A DNA stretch of 64,000 bases from Anaplasma ovis str. Haibei (GTDB taxonomy: Bacteria > Pseudomonadota > Alphaproteobacteria > Rickettsiales > Anaplasmataceae): NCBI RefSeq assembly GCF_002214625.1, contig NZ_CP015994.1, positions 744,001 to 808,000 of the forward strand, given 5' to 3'. Shown here in pieces: positions 37,502 through 46,376 of this stretch (its first letter is position 1; every line of letters begins with the position of its first letter). Both the position numbers and the translations under genes were made by a program. The notes beneath the pieces were generated by a model. It made no database searches and was not told where the DNA came from. It was given only the letters and a program-made list of their open reading frames with translations.

Positions 37502-38473
37502 CTACAGTCTAATCAAACTCGCACCCCACGTAATACCAGCACCTATCGCGGCAAGCAATATTAGGTCGCCCTTCTTAACCTTACCAGCACGTTTAGCTTC
37601 GTACATTGCAAGCGGTATGGATGCAGACGAAGTGTTCGCGTGCTCATCTATGCTCAAGATGACCCTATCCCTGGAAAGTTTTAGTCTGTTGATAACAAGG
37701 TCAATAATTCGCACATTGGCCTGGTGGGGAATAAACCAATCAATCGAGTCAACATCCAACGAACTACTCTCAAGTAGCGCTGCAATAGCAGATGATAGCC
37801 TAACCACCGCATGCTCGAATAGCACGGTACCCTTCATGCATATGTACCCCGCCTTACCTGTAGAGGCAACCCCACCGTTTGTGTAAAGCACATCACCAAG
37901 TGAGCCATCAGAGCACAAAAGAGTGGACATAACTCCGGCATCGGATCCGGCCGTTTGTTCGTCTTGCCCCTTGAACACACATGCCCCTGCACCGTCACCG
38001 AATAGCACACACGTGGACCTATCAGTCCAATCAACCACCTTAGACATAGCCTCGGACCCTATGACCAGAGCAACATTAGCCCGGCCAGCTTTTATCATGC
38101 TATCTACAACCGATAGAGCATACAAAAAGCCCGAACAGGCGGCGTTTACATCGAACGCGGCTGCGTTCTTGCAACACAAATTCCCTTGCACCATAGTTGC
38201 ACAACTCGGCATTGTTTTGTCTGGAGTTGCGGTTGCAACAATTATGAGGTCGACCTCGTCTGCCGATATTCCCGCATCTTCTAGCGCGATCTCAGCAGCT
38301 TTGGTTGCCATACCGGATACGGTATCACTCTCTTCCACCACATGTCTGCGTTTTATGCCAGTTCTTCGAAAAACCCACTCATCCGTAGTATCAACCACGA
38401 GCGACAGATCATCGTTGGTAATGACTTTTGCAGGCAAAAACGCCCCCACACCACAAAAAACAGACCTGCGCAT
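37502..38473 (-). CDS. fabH: 3-oxoacyl-ACP synthase III (KAS III)
   Basis: 323 residues from ATG 38473. The catalytic triad is present: Cys 113 in NAACSGF, His 250 in PHQAN and Asn 280 in EHANTSSAS (the usual KYGNTSAAS is altered around the Asn). It starts fatty acid synthesis by joining acetyl-CoA and malonyl-ACP. The plsX stop overlaps its start (TGATG), so the two are translationally coupled. Confidence 0.95.
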   Translation of the reverse strand: MRRSVFCGVGAFLPAKVITNDDLSLVVDTTDEWVFRRTGIKRRHVVEESDTVSGMATKAAEIALEDAGISADEVDLIIVATATPDKTMPSCATMVQGNLCCKNAAAFDVNAACSGFLYALSVVDSMIKAGRANVALVIGSEAMSKVVDWTDRSTCVLFGDGAGACVFKGQDEQTAGSDAGVMSTLLCSDGSLGDVLYTNGGVASTGKAGYICMKGTVLFEHAVVRLSSAIAALLESSSLDVDSIDWFIPHQANVRIIDLVINRLKLSRDRVILSIDEHANTSSASIPLAMYEAKRAGKVKKGDLILLAAIGAGITWGASLIRL

Positions 38474-39522
38474 CAACCGTTACTTACTTCTGAGATCATT
38501 TCTTTCGCCATGTCTCCTTGGCTAATCGCGCATACAGCCTCTTTTATCGCGTGGGCAAACGCTACAGCATCGGCCGAACCGTGGCTTTTCACCACAATAC
38601 CATTGAGGCCCAGTAGTACAGCACCATTGTACGACCTCACATCCAGAGCGCTGCCACCGCTAGCCCGTTCCTTGAAGTAGCAAGAGCGCAAAATACGCAT
38701 CGCAGCCCTGCCCATTAAGGAAGAACAAATTTCTTTTTTGAGTATATGGAGTGTGAGCCCAGCAACCGCTTCACAGGTCTTCAACATAACGTTGCCGGAG
38801 AAGCCATCAGCAACAACAACATCCGCCACCCCGTCAAACGCCTCTTTTGCTTCGACGTATCCGTAGAAATTAATGTCCTGCTTCGCGTCGCGCATCAACG
38901 CAAATGCCTCCTTAATGCTGTAAGTGCCTTTGTTATCTTCCGCACCTATGTTCAACAGCCCTACTCTGGGATTCTCAACGCCGAGCACAGCCCTCGCAAA
39001 CGCCCTACCCATGATCGCAAACTGAAAGAGTGAGTCCGGAGCACACTCAGCATTGGCACCCAAATCTAGTGCAACAAAACTGTTCTTCCTGGAAGGCAAC
39101 ACGGCAGCAATCGCTGGACGATCTATGCCTTGCAGCGTACCCAAAAGATACCTGGATATCGCCATAAGGGCACCAGTGTTACCAGCAGAGACTGCAGAAG
39201 CAACCACTCCCTTTTTAACGTCTTCTATTGCACACCACATACTTGACTTCCTGCGGTGCCTAAGCGCAAAAGACGGCCTATCGTCACACAACACGGCATC
39301 CGGCGTGTCAATGAAGACGCTGTTCTTCTCTACCAGCTTATACTTGCTAAGCACCGGCAGCACAGCGCTTTCTTTGCCATATATGCTTAGATGCACCTTG
39401 CACTTACACGGCACAACACCGGAGAGGAGCAGATCAGCCCCCTTCACGGCAACTTCGGGTCCAAGATCACCCCCCATAGCGTCAAGCGCCACTGATACGC
39501 ATGCGCCGCTGTCACGCACCAT
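38473..39522 (-). CDS. plsX: Phosphate acyltransferase PlsX
   Basis: 349 residues from ATG 39522. Family features: [19 protein letters not shown] at the N-terminus, [19 protein letters not shown], and [18 protein letters not shown]. It converts acyl-ACP to acyl-phosphate for PlsY in phospholipid synthesis. The order rpmF-plsX-fabH on one strand is the classic bacterial arrangement. Confidence 0.95.
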   Translation of the reverse strand: MVRDSGACVSVALDAMGGDLGPEVAVKGADLLLSGVVPCKCKVHLSIYGKESAVLPVLSKYKLVEKNSVFIDTPDAVLCDDRPSFALRHRRKSSMWCAIEDVKKGVVASAVSAGNTGALMAISRYLLGTLQGIDRPAIAAVLPSRKNSFVALDLGANAECAPDSLFQFAIMGRAFARAVLGVENPRVGLLNIGAEDNKGTYSIKEAFALMRDAKQDINFYGYVEAKEAFDGVADVVVADGFSGNVMLKTCEAVAGLTLHILKKEICSSLMGRAAMRILRSCYFKERASGGSALDVRSYNGAVLLGLNGIVVKSHGSADAVAFAHAIKEAVCAISQGDMAKEMISEVSNG

Positions 39523-39528
39523 ACGCCA

Positions 39529-39705
39529 CTAAACCTTAGACTCAGTAACTTGCTTCCCGTTGTAGTAGCCCCCCAAACACACGTGGTGAGGCAATTTATA
39601 CTCTCCAGTAGTCGGGTCAATAACAACATTAGCAGCAGATAGCGCCAAATGCGAACGATGCATATTGCGCCGAGATTTCGATTTTTTTCTCTTGGGTACA
39701 GCCAC
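39529..39705 (-). CDS. rpmF: 50S ribosomal protein L32 (bL32)
   Basis: 58 residues from GTG 39705 with GGGGGT 6 bases upstream. The N-terminus [19 protein letters not shown] is diagnostic of L32, followed by [23 protein letters not shown]. The pair of Cys usual in zinc-binding L32 is reduced to a single Cys (HVCLGG), the zinc-free form. The stop is 6 bases before the plsX ATG. Confidence 0.93.
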   Translation of the reverse strand: MAVPKRKKSKSRRNMHRSHLALSAANVVIDPTTGEYKLPHHVCLGGYYNGKQVTESKV

Positions 39706-39899
39706 AGTTCAACCCCCACCCACAATACTCGGATCATGGCCTAGAAAATCGATGTTGGCAATAGCATTTTTCAAAAAAGGACCCCTGTGCAAGCTAGGCA
39801 ACCGGCAACTTCCCATAACTTGGCCAAATTTGATAAGGGCGAAAAATTTTTTGGTGCGGTATACCGGTAAATGGCCTACCATGGCTATCGCTAATTTAT

Positions 39900-41153
39900 A
39901 TGTACACCAGATTGTATCAAAACTTCAATTTTCACGTCCTACTGCAGCATAATAGGGCGCGTGTCGGTGTAATCTCCACTCCCCACGGAACATTGTACAC
40001 CCCTGCGTTCATTTTCTGCGCAACAAAGGCCGCTGTAAAATCGTTAGACATGAAAGTGGTCAAAGAATGCGGCACGCAGATTGTGCTCTCCAACACATAC
40101 CACCTTATGTTACAACCGGGAGAAGAAACTGTGGCCGCACTGGGTGGGTTGCACAATATGCTCGGCTGGACCGGGCCAATGTTGACTGACTCTGGAGGGT
40201 ATCAAATCTTCAGCTTGGGATATGGCTCAGTATCGGAGGAATTGAAAGGTAAAAGAAGGCGGGCTAACCCCTCTCTCATCAAGATAGATGAGAGTGGCGC
40301 AATTTTTAGGTCATACATCAACGGGCAGTTGTATCACCTGACTCCTGAAAAATCTATACATATTCAACGCATGTTAGGGGCAGATCTTGTCGTGGTATTA
40401 GATGAGTGTACCCCCTTTCACACTAGCTATGAATATACAGCGCAGTCAATGCACATGAGCAATCGGTGGGCGTTAAGGTCGCTAGAGGAGTTCCAAAAAA
40501 CCTCAGATGGAACTCAAGCCTTGTATTGCGTCATACAGGGTGGGGTGCATAGTGACCTGAGGCACGTTAGTTGCGAATTTGCTAACAGTTCTCCATTTTT
40601 TGGCAACGCAATTGGTGGTTCGCTCGGGTCATGCAAGCAGCAGATGTATGACACCGTCTCTTTGACCACCAGTTTGCTTGACAGGAACAGGCCTGTACAT
40701 CTGCTTGGCATAGGCAATGTGTGCGATATTTTGCACGGAGTAATGAACGGTGTAGACACGTTTGACTGCGTATACCCTACCAGGATAGCAAGGCATGGAG
40801 CAGCGCTGGTAAAGCCTGAAAATAGGACCTCACCAGACAGGGAATATATAAATTTATACAATTCGGAATTCACGCGTTCTTTGGCGCCCATAGAGCAAGA
40901 CTGCGGATGTTATACGTGTAACCATCACTCCAGGGGTTACTTGCACCACCTACTAAAGGCCAAAGAACTGCTGGCATACACCCTTATAACCACGCACAAC
41001 GTGTACTTCATGAACAGCTTGATGCAGCGCATAAGAAGGGCGATAGTCCAGGAAACCTTGGAGCAGGAATATGAATACTGGCTGGGCGGATACGGGGTAC
41101 CGGAATCGGCCTCACCGCAGTCCGTAACGCAAGAAAACCCCAACTGCGCCTAG
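39900..41153 (+). CDS. tgt: Queuine tRNA-ribosyltransferase
   Basis: 417 residues. The binding loop GPMLTDSGGYQIFSLG, substrate motif YCVIQGGVHSDLR, the nucleophile region VDTFDCVYPTRIARHGAAL and the zinc site CGCYTCNHHSRGYLHHLLKA are all present. It exchanges guanine 34 for a queuine precursor in tRNAs with GUN anticodons. No Shine-Dalgarno is clear at ATG 39900. The C-terminus carries about 20 non-family residues after GGYG. Confidence 0.94.
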   Translation: MYTRLYQNFNFHVLLQHNRARVGVISTPHGTLYTPAFIFCATKAAVKSLDMKVVKECGTQIVLSNTYHLMLQPGEETVAALGGLHNMLGWTGPMLTDSGGYQIFSLGYGSVSEELKGKRRRANPSLIKIDESGAIFRSYINGQLYHLTPEKSIHIQRMLGADLVVVLDECTPFHTSYEYTAQSMHMSNRWALRSLEEFQKTSDGTQALYCVIQGGVHSDLRHVSCEFANSSPFFGNAIGGSLGSCKQQMYDTVSLTTSLLDRNRPVHLLGIGNVCDILHGVMNGVDTFDCVYPTRIARHGAALVKPENRTSPDREYINLYNSEFTRSLAPIEQDCGCYTCNHHSRGYLHHLLKAKELLAYTLITTHNVYFMNSLMQRIRRAIVQETLEQEYEYWLGGYGVPESASPQSVTQENPNCA

Positions 41154-41338
41154 GCTCACCGACAAAAGCCGTGTATCATGCGCGGAATCTAGAGGACAGG
41201 GAGAGCACACCCACGCATCAACTTCTGCAATTACTCGGTCTTGAGGCACTCCGACCACAAGCCAGCCCATGAGCCACAAATCGGGCATTTGCCTCTTACA
41301 CGGTACAGTTTTCCGGTGGGAACACTGCCAGTGAACTG

Positions 41339-42097
41339 CTATAAGTGGTCGGCAAGATATTCCTTGACCTCCTTCGATTTCGGAGCTTTGAACACCTCCT
41401 TGGTTGTATTATGCTCAACGATTCTGCCACCGTGAAAAAACGCGACTCTATCCGAAACTTCGCGCACTTGCTTCATTGAGTGAGTGATCAGCACTATTGT
41501 GAAGTTCTTCTTCAGTTCCTTAATCAAATTCTCCACAACACCTGTAGCTACAGGATCAAGCGCAGAACACGGTTCATCCATTAACAGCATAGTAGGCCTC
41601 ACTGCAATCGCTCGAGCTATGCACAGACGCTGTTGCTGCCCACCAGAGAGCTTACACGCACTATCCTTCAGCCGTCCACCCAGCTCGTCCCACAGCCCCA
41701 CACTTCGCAGACTTTCCTCAACGATATCGTCAAGTCGCTTTTTGTTCCTAGCCAATCCATGTAGCTTAGGCCCATAAGCTATGTTTTTGTATATTGAATC
41801 GGGAAACGGGTTTGGTTTCTGAAACACCATGCCAACCCTTGCTCGTAGTAGTACAACATTGGTGTCAGGCGAGTGTACGTCCATTCCCTCAATGTCAATC
41901 TTGCCTTCCACCCTGCAATCTGGGACAAAGTCGTTCATTCGGTTAAAACACCTCAAGAACGTGGACTTACCGCACCCAGACGGCCCTATCAACGCGGTAA
42001 CTTCTCTTTTGCATACATCTAGGTTAACGTTGAACAAAATCTGCTTCTTGCCATACCACAGATTCAGACCCCGCACTGTAGCATGAACTTCTGACAC
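41339..42097 (-). CDS. pstB: Phosphate ABC transporter ATP-binding protein
   Basis: 252 residues from GTG 42097. Walker A GPSGCGKST (38-46), the PstB-specific FQKPNPFPDSIYKNIAYGPKLHG, signature LSGGQQQRLCIARA and Walker B LLMDEPCSALDP. It drives phosphate import with PstA/PstC, which are not in this window, so the operon is dispersed. It starts 5 bases after the dapB stop. Confidence 0.95.
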   Translation of the reverse strand: MSEVHATVRGLNLWYGKKQILFNVNLDVCKREVTALIGPSGCGKSTFLRCFNRMNDFVPDCRVEGKIDIEGMDVHSPDTNVVLLRARVGMVFQKPNPFPDSIYKNIAYGPKLHGLARNKKRLDDIVEESLRSVGLWDELGGRLKDSACKLSGGQQQRLCIARAIAVRPTMLLMDEPCSALDPVATGVVENLIKELKKNFTIVLITHSMKQVREVSDRVAFFHGGRIVEHNTTKEVFKAPKSKEVKEYLADHL

Positions 42098-42102
42098 TGG
42101 AA

Positions 42103-42876
42103 TTACGCCCTTAATACATCTAACATGGTATACAGCCCTACCGGCTTCCCAACCAGCCAGCGCGCAGCCCTTATGGCACCTCGCGCAAAAACTTTCCGAT
42201 CAATTGCGCGGTGTTGCAACTCTACAATCTCATCATCGCCGAGGAACATAACCGCGTGATCGCCAATCACTCCCCCTCCCCTGGCAACGGAAAATCCCGT
42301 GACGCCACTCCGCCTACAGCCAGCGCCAAACGCATGCTGTTGTGGCTCAAACTCAACCCCCGTGCCTTGTGCCACAGCCTTACCTAACATCAGCGATGTT
42401 CCAGAGGGTGCATCTTTCTTCGCTCTATGGTGCAATTCTCGAATCTCTACATCATAGCCCTTAAAGCCAGCTGCAGCTATTTTAACTAACTCCAGTAACA
42501 ACGTAACACCCAAACTCATGTTGCACGACCACAAAAGCGGAACCTTCTCCGCATGCGCGCGAAAATCCCCCTCATCAACTCCGGTAGTACCGCTGACCAG
42601 TGGAACACGTTTCTCGGAGGCAACACCTACACACTCGAGCATACACTCAGGACTACTAAAATCAATAACAACATCAGAGCAATCAAAAAGAAATTCCTTG
42701 GAATCCGTAATCTTGGCGCCATGACCACAACCAAGCACCTCTCCCATATCCTCACCTACAAGGCCATTCCCTCGTCTTACAACACCCCCGCTAAGCCCAA
42801 CACCATCAGTCTCCACCACCTCCTGTACGAGTAGGCGGCCCATTCTACCCAAACAACCAACTATGCCAATCTTCAC
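42103..42876 (-). CDS. dapB: 4-hydroxy-tetrahydrodipicolinate reductase
   Basis: 257 residues from GTG 42876. The Rossmann start KIGIVGCLGRMGRLL, GTTGVDEGDF, and the catalytic signature EIRELHHRAKKDAPSGTSL are present. It makes tetrahydrodipicolinate on the route to diaminopimelate and lysine. Presence of the DAP route is notable because these bacteria have little or no peptidoglycan. Confidence 0.95.
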   Translation of the reverse strand: MKIGIVGCLGRMGRLLVQEVVETDGVGLSGGVVRRGNGLVGEDMGEVLGCGHGAKITDSKEFLFDCSDVVIDFSSPECMLECVGVASEKRVPLVSGTTGVDEGDFRAHAEKVPLLWSCNMSLGVTLLLELVKIAAAGFKGYDVEIRELHHRAKKDAPSGTSLMLGKAVAQGTGVEFEPQQHAFGAGCRRSGVTGFSVARGGGVIGDHAVMFLGDDEIVELQHRAIDRKVFARGAIRAARWLVGKPVGLYTMLDVLRA

Positions 42877-43053
42877 TACAGGGACCCCAAACCATGTTCA
42901 GACGCCTTTATGCACTACCACTCTACGTTAACACAGCAACACAAATACGCAGCTGACGGACCGCATGATAGCGTCTCACAGATACGGAGTATGCGCAACG
43001 TTTCTTTTCATAGCAGCCCCCCCAATCGGCATATGGTATACAACTAAGCGGCA

Positions 43054-43539
43054 TTAGCAATTCAACCTGAAGTACTCCCCACGGTAGTAAAGCAGAGGAT
43101 TGGCATCATCAAGAATTTTACAGTCCCGCACTTTACCAACCACAATTTTGTGATCTCCCCCATCATATAAATGATGCATTGCACAATAAAAATAGGCTAT
43201 GGACCCATTTATCACGGGCATACCATCTATTACTGCAAAATTGTAGCTCTCCCAATACTTCCTGTTCCTCTCCGCAAAATTTCTGGAAACGTCAGCCTGG
43301 CGCTCACCCAAAATATTCACAACAAACCTGGCACATGAGCTAAATACGCCAAACCTGGAGGAGGACTTCTCAATAGAAAACAGTACCAGTGGCGGATCTA
43401 AAGACACAGAGTTGAAGGAGCTAACCGTAACCCCGTGCATAACACCGCAGCTATCCATCGTAGTCACCACAGTAACACCAGTGGCAAACCTGCCCATACA
43501 AGACTTAAATAGCTCCGAAGAAACGTCGCCGAGTTGCAT
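43054..43539 (-). CDS. Flavin reductase-like FMN-binding protein
   Basis: 161 residues from ATG 43539. Split-barrel flavin reductase features: MGRFATGVTVVTT at 15-27, HGVTVSSFNSVSLDPPLVLFSIEKSS, FVVNILGERQADVSR and DGGDHKIVVGKVRD near the C-terminus. Such proteins reduce flavins with NAD(P)H for a monooxygenase partner or in respiration-linked roles; the partner is not evident. It follows ubiA by 12 bases. Confidence 0.85.
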   Translation of the reverse strand: MQLGDVSSELFKSCMGRFATGVTVVTTMDSCGVMHGVTVSSFNSVSLDPPLVLFSIEKSSSRFGVFSSCARFVVNILGERQADVSRNFAERNRKYWESYNFAVIDGMPVINGSIAYFYCAMHHLYDGGDHKIVVGKVRDCKILDDANPLLYYRGEYFRLNC

Positions 43540-43551
43540 CCGAACCGGGAA

Positions 43552-44460
43552 TTACAGAAACCTGATACCTATCCTACCAAGAAATGCGCCCAGAAAAAGC
43601 AGCACCCCCACGTATATGTTGATCTTGAACATATACATGCATCTACTGGGGCTGTCAAAGTCTGACTTTGCGTATTGGTAGTAGAATATGCCAGCAATCC
43701 CAAGCATGCACACATAATAAGCGGCACCCAACGAGGATATTACCCCCGCACTTACCCACATGGTGGTGGTTAGTATATATAATTTCCTTATGTATAGCCT
43801 GATATCATCACCAAACTTAATCGCGGTGCTGCCCAGGCCCAAAATTGCATCGTCTTTCTTATCTTGACAGGCGTATATGGTATCGTAGGCAGTAGTCCAA
43901 AACACACACCCTATGTACATAAGCACAGACCCAAGAACCAGCTTATTGGCCGCCATAGCAGAGCCTATCAGCACACCACAGTTGAAGACAAGACCGAGAA
44001 AAAACTGTGGGTAGGAAAAATATCTTTTTGCTAGGGGATACAGCACAATACCGACCGCAAAAAAGATACTTAGGTAGAAAGTCATCGTGTTAGTCAACAG
44101 CAAAATACCCAGAGCAATCCCAACCAGTAGGCACAGCACTTTCAATGCTTGAGAAACAGTAAGAGTGCCAGAAGCTAGCGGCCTCTTCTTGGTCCTCTTT
44201 ACTTTCGCATCTATCTTCCTATCAAAGATGTCGTTTATCACACATCCGGCAGATCGTATAACAACGGCACCGAACATACTGAGAACAAAAAGCCACAGAG
44301 TTTTCACGGTGCTGCTCGATGCAATTGAAATACTGGCAAAAGTGGGAAAGGCGGCAAGTAGGGAAATCTCTGCGCTATGAAGTCTGAGCAGCGAAAAATA
44401 CGGGGCGCAGCGCCCAACAAGACTCTTTGCTCTGTTTAACACCATAAGTCGTCCCAACAC
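43552..44460 (-). CDS. ubiA: 4-hydroxybenzoate polyprenyltransferase
   Basis: 302 residues from GTG 44460, or 297 from ATG 44445; both have a purine-rich Shine-Dalgarno. Eight to nine membrane segments and both Asp-rich motifs: NDIFDRKIDAKV and YDTIYACQDKKDD. It prenylates 4-hydroxybenzoate for ubiquinone synthesis. Its initiation region (44446-44490) is clearly homologous to the initiation region of the aaap paralogue at 44668-45180. Confidence 0.93.
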   Translation of the reverse strand: MLGRLMVLNRAKSLVGRCAPYFSLLRLHSAEISLLAAFPTFASISIASSSTVKTLWLFVLSMFGAVVIRSAGCVINDIFDRKIDAKVKRTKKRPLASGTLTVSQALKVLCLLVGIALGILLLTNTMTFYLSIFFAVGIVLYPLAKRYFSYPQFFLGLVFNCGVLIGSAMAANKLVLGSVLMYIGCVFWTTAYDTIYACQDKKDDAILGLGSTAIKFGDDIRLYIRKLYILTTTMWVSAGVISSLGAAYYVCMLGIAGIFYYQYAKSDFDSPSRCMYMFKINIYVGVLLFLGAFLGRIGIRFL

Positions 44461-44481
44461 ACATACTAGCTCCCTGATCTA

Positions 44482-44689
44482 CTACATAACTGCTAGTTGT
44501 TCAAGAGCCAATACACTATACCGGCCTAGGATCCCCAGAAGAGTATTCAAGGAGCCTCGTACGGAGCAGTATTGCAACACCAAATCGACCAGGTACAAAG
44601 ACTAAGCAAAGGGAGAGCGCGGCCTGCTGAGCCGCCCTCCCATTCCCTTTAGCTCTACAACAAAAGACTAAATAGCAAGACTTTGCGTA
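44482..44689. repeat. Direct repeat, copy 1 (aaap 3' spacer)
   Basis: 208 bases that match 45199-45406 at a constant offset of 717 bases with four substitutions and no gaps by eye (about 98%). It spans the last codons of the aaap paralogue, a terminator hairpin and the spacer to ubiA. The similarity continues at lower level into the ubiA start. Confidence 0.9.
44611..44641 (-). terminator. Terminator-like hairpin downstream of the aaap paralogue
   Basis: Minus strand GGGAGGGCGGC, loop TCAGCAG, GCCGCGCTCTCCC: outer 5-bp and inner 5-bp stems with a small internal loop, followed by TTTGCTT. It starts 27 bases after the stop of the gene at 44668. Confidence 0.6.
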
Positions 44690-45180
44690 CTAGTACAAAT
44701 AACAGATTGTGCAACAACACCTATCATCTCAGCGCTGGGTGTAGTCCGTTCGCCTATAACGCCCAACACCTTGCACCTTTCCGCTGCACGTTTCAGTTCT
44801 TTCGCAATGCGGGCAAGTTCCAGTTTAGCTTCCTCCGCAATTCTAGACTGCCACTTGGTATCTATGGCTTTAAGTTCCTTACCTAGTGCCAGTTTAGCTT
44901 CCTCCGAAACTTGAGAACGCCACTTGGCATCTATGGCTTTAAGTTCCTTACCTAGTGCCAGTTTAGCTTCCTCCGAAACTTGAGAACGCCACTTGGCATC
45001 TATGGCCCTCAGCTCCTGCTCGAGTTCTGCACGAACCTGAGCTTCAACCACACACCTACCGAGGCGCGCAAGGCACAAGTGTGCGGTCTCCACAAGCCTC
45101 AGCAACCCCGCACTTCCATGACTATAACCGAATGTAACAGAAACCTGGATCTTCACCGGCATCACAAACCGCCCCGACAT
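44668..45180 (-). CDS. Appendage-associated protein (Aaap) paralogue, short form
   Basis: 170 residues from ATG 45180. Residues 1-50 differ from the long paralogue and resemble the N-terminus of UbiA (MSGRFVM against MLGRLMV; GLLRL against SLLRL). Residues 56-124 are three tandem units of ELKAIDAKWRSQVSEEAKLALGK type, predicted helical; the C-terminus (GVIGERTTPSAEMIGVVAQS) matches that of the long paralogue. Aaap proteins of A. marginale associate with actin-rich inclusion appendages. AGGAAG lies 9 bases upstream, in a region shared with ubiA. No promoter of its own was seen. Confidence 0.8.
   Translation of the reverse strand: MSGRFVMPVKIQVSVTFGYSHGSAGLLRLVETAHLCLARLGRCVVEAQVRAELEQELRAIDAKWRSQVSEEAKLALGKELKAIDAKWRSQVSEEAKLALGKELKAIDTKWQSRIAEEAKLELARIAKELKRAAERCKVLGVIGERTTPSAEMIGVVAQSVICTSTQSLAI
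44809..45015 (-). repeat. Coding tandem repeat, 3 x 69 bases
   Basis: Three 23-codon units in the short aaap paralogue; the third is diverged (ELKAIDTKWQSRIAEEAKLEL). The units are the same family as those at 45532-46158. Confidence 0.85.
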
Positions 45181-45198
45181 ACACACTAACTTCCTGGT

Positions 45199-45406
45199 CT
45201 ACATAACTGCTAGTTGTTCAAGAGCCAATACACTATACCGGCCTAGGATCCCCAGAAGAGTATTCAAGGAGCCTCGCACAGAGCAGTATTGCAACACCAA
45301 ATCGACCAGGTACAAAGACTGAGCAAAGGGAGAGCGCGGCCTGCTGAGCCGCCCTCCCATTCCCTTTAGCTCTACAACAGAAGACTAAATAGCAAGACTT
45401 TGCGTA
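45199..45406. repeat. Direct repeat, copy 2 (aaap 3' spacer)
   Basis: Second copy of the 208-base segment at 44482-44689, following the long aaap gene. The spacer is better conserved than the flanking coding ends, which suggests recent duplication or gene conversion. Confidence 0.9.
45328..45358 (-). terminator. Terminator-like hairpin downstream of aaap
   Basis: Identical hairpin to that at 44611-44641, 26 bases after the stop of the long aaap gene. It would limit read-through into the short paralogue. Confidence 0.6.
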
Positions 45407-46308
45407 TTAGTATTAGTAGCAGAAACAGATTGTGCAACAACACTTATCATATCAGTGCTGGGTACAGCCTGTTTGCCTATAACGCCAAGCTGTCCGCACT
45501 TCTGTGCTGCAGCGAGAAACCTCTCCGCAACGCGGGCAAGTTCCTGTTGAGCTTCCTCCGCAATTCTAGACTTCCACTTGGCATCTATGGCCCTCAGTTC
45601 CTCACCTAGTGCCAGTTTAGCTTCCCCCGAAACTTGAGGACGCCACTTGGCATCTATGGCCCTCAGTTCCTTACCTAGTGCCAGTTTAGCTTCCTCCGAA
45701 ACTTGAGGACGCCACTTGGCATCTATGGTCCTCAGCTCCTCATTGAGAACTTGAGGACGCCACTTGGCATCTATGGCCCTCAGTTCCTTATTGAGAACTT
45801 CAGGACGCCACTTGGCATCTATGGCTTTAAGTTCCTTACCTAGTGCCAGTTTAGCTTCCTCCGAAACTTGAGAACGCCACTTGGCATCTATGGCCCTCAG
45901 TTCCTTATTGAGAACTTCAGGACGCCACTTGGCATCTATGGCTTTAAGTTCCTTACCTAGTGCCAGTTTAGCTTCCTCCGAAACTTGAGAACGCCACTTG
46001 GCATCTATGGCTTTAAGTTCCTTACCTAGTGCCAGTTTAGCTTCCTCCGAAACTTGAGAACGCCACTTGGCATCTATGGCTTTAAGTTCCTTACCTAGTG
46101 CCAGTTTAGCTTCCTCCGAAACTTGAGAACGCCACTTGGCATCTATGGCCCTCAGCTCCTGCTCGAGTTCTGCACGATCCACAGTAGCAAGTAGAGCTTT
46201 AGCCGCTTCCCCAAGCACAACAGCGGCTTTAAGAGCGGCAACAACAGAACCAAGGCCTGTAGGGGAACCCCCCGACATCAACAAAGATTCATTTTGATCA
46301 TTACCCAT
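45385..46308 (-). CDS. aaap: Appendage-associated protein (Aaap), long form
   Basis: 307 residues from ATG 46308 (MGNDQNESLLMSGG); the frame continues to 46356 but that part lies in the promoter region. An N-terminal segment with an Ala/Val-rich stretch (21-45) is followed by ten tandem units (51-259) of 23 residues (ELKAIDAKWRSQVSEEAKLALGK) or a shortened 16-residue form (ELKAIDAKWRPEVLNK), rich in charged residues and predicted alpha-helical or coiled. The C-terminus is GVIGKQAVPSTDMISVVAQS. The match is to the Aaap family of A. marginale, associated with actin-filament appendages on the host-cell inclusion. No signal peptide is visible; export by another route is inferred. Confidence 0.85.
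   Translation of the reverse strand: MGNDQNESLLMSGGSPTGLGSVVAALKAAVVLGEAAKALLATVDRAELEQELRAIDAKWRSQVSEEAKLALGKELKAIDAKWRSQVSEEAKLALGKELKAIDAKWRSQVSEEAKLALGKELKAIDAKWRPEVLNKELRAIDAKWRSQVSEEAKLALGKELKAIDAKWRPEVLNKELRAIDAKWRPQVLNEELRTIDAKWRPQVSEEAKLALGKELRAIDAKWRPQVSGEAKLALGEELRAIDAKWKSRIAEEAQQELARVAERFLAAAQKCGQLGVIGKQAVPSTDMISVVAQSVSATNTNTQSLAI
45532..46158 (-). repeat. Coding tandem repeat of aaap, 10 units of 69 or 48 bases
   Basis: Order from the N-terminus: 23, 23, 23, 16, 23, 16, 16, 23, 23, 23 codons. Every unit begins ELK/RAIDAKW (one ELRTIDAKW). The 16-codon units replace RSQVSEEAKLALGK with RPEVLNK or RPQVLNE, an in-frame loss of 7 codons. Such arrays usually vary between strains. Confidence 0.88.
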
Positions 46309-46347
46309 GATAACACACCACACAAATTGTGAAAAAATCAACTCACT

Positions 46348-46376
46348 ATTTAACATCAAAAAAAAAAAAAAACCAA
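46348..46376 (-). promoter_or_regulatory. Predicted aaap promoter with a 15-nt poly(T) tract
   Basis: Minus strand: TTGGTT (46371-46376) as -35, a 17-base spacer made of 13 T plus GATG, and TTAAAT (46348-46353) as -10. The whole T-run is 15 long (46358-46372). Transcription would start near 46341, giving a leader of about 33 bases to the ATG. The -35 and -10 are imperfect (3/6 and 4/6). Confidence 0.5.

Noticed and set aside
45532-46158. Regular repeats resembling a CRISPR array
   Set aside because: The repeats are contiguous multiples of three within an open frame, with no unique spacers; they are coding repeats of aaap.
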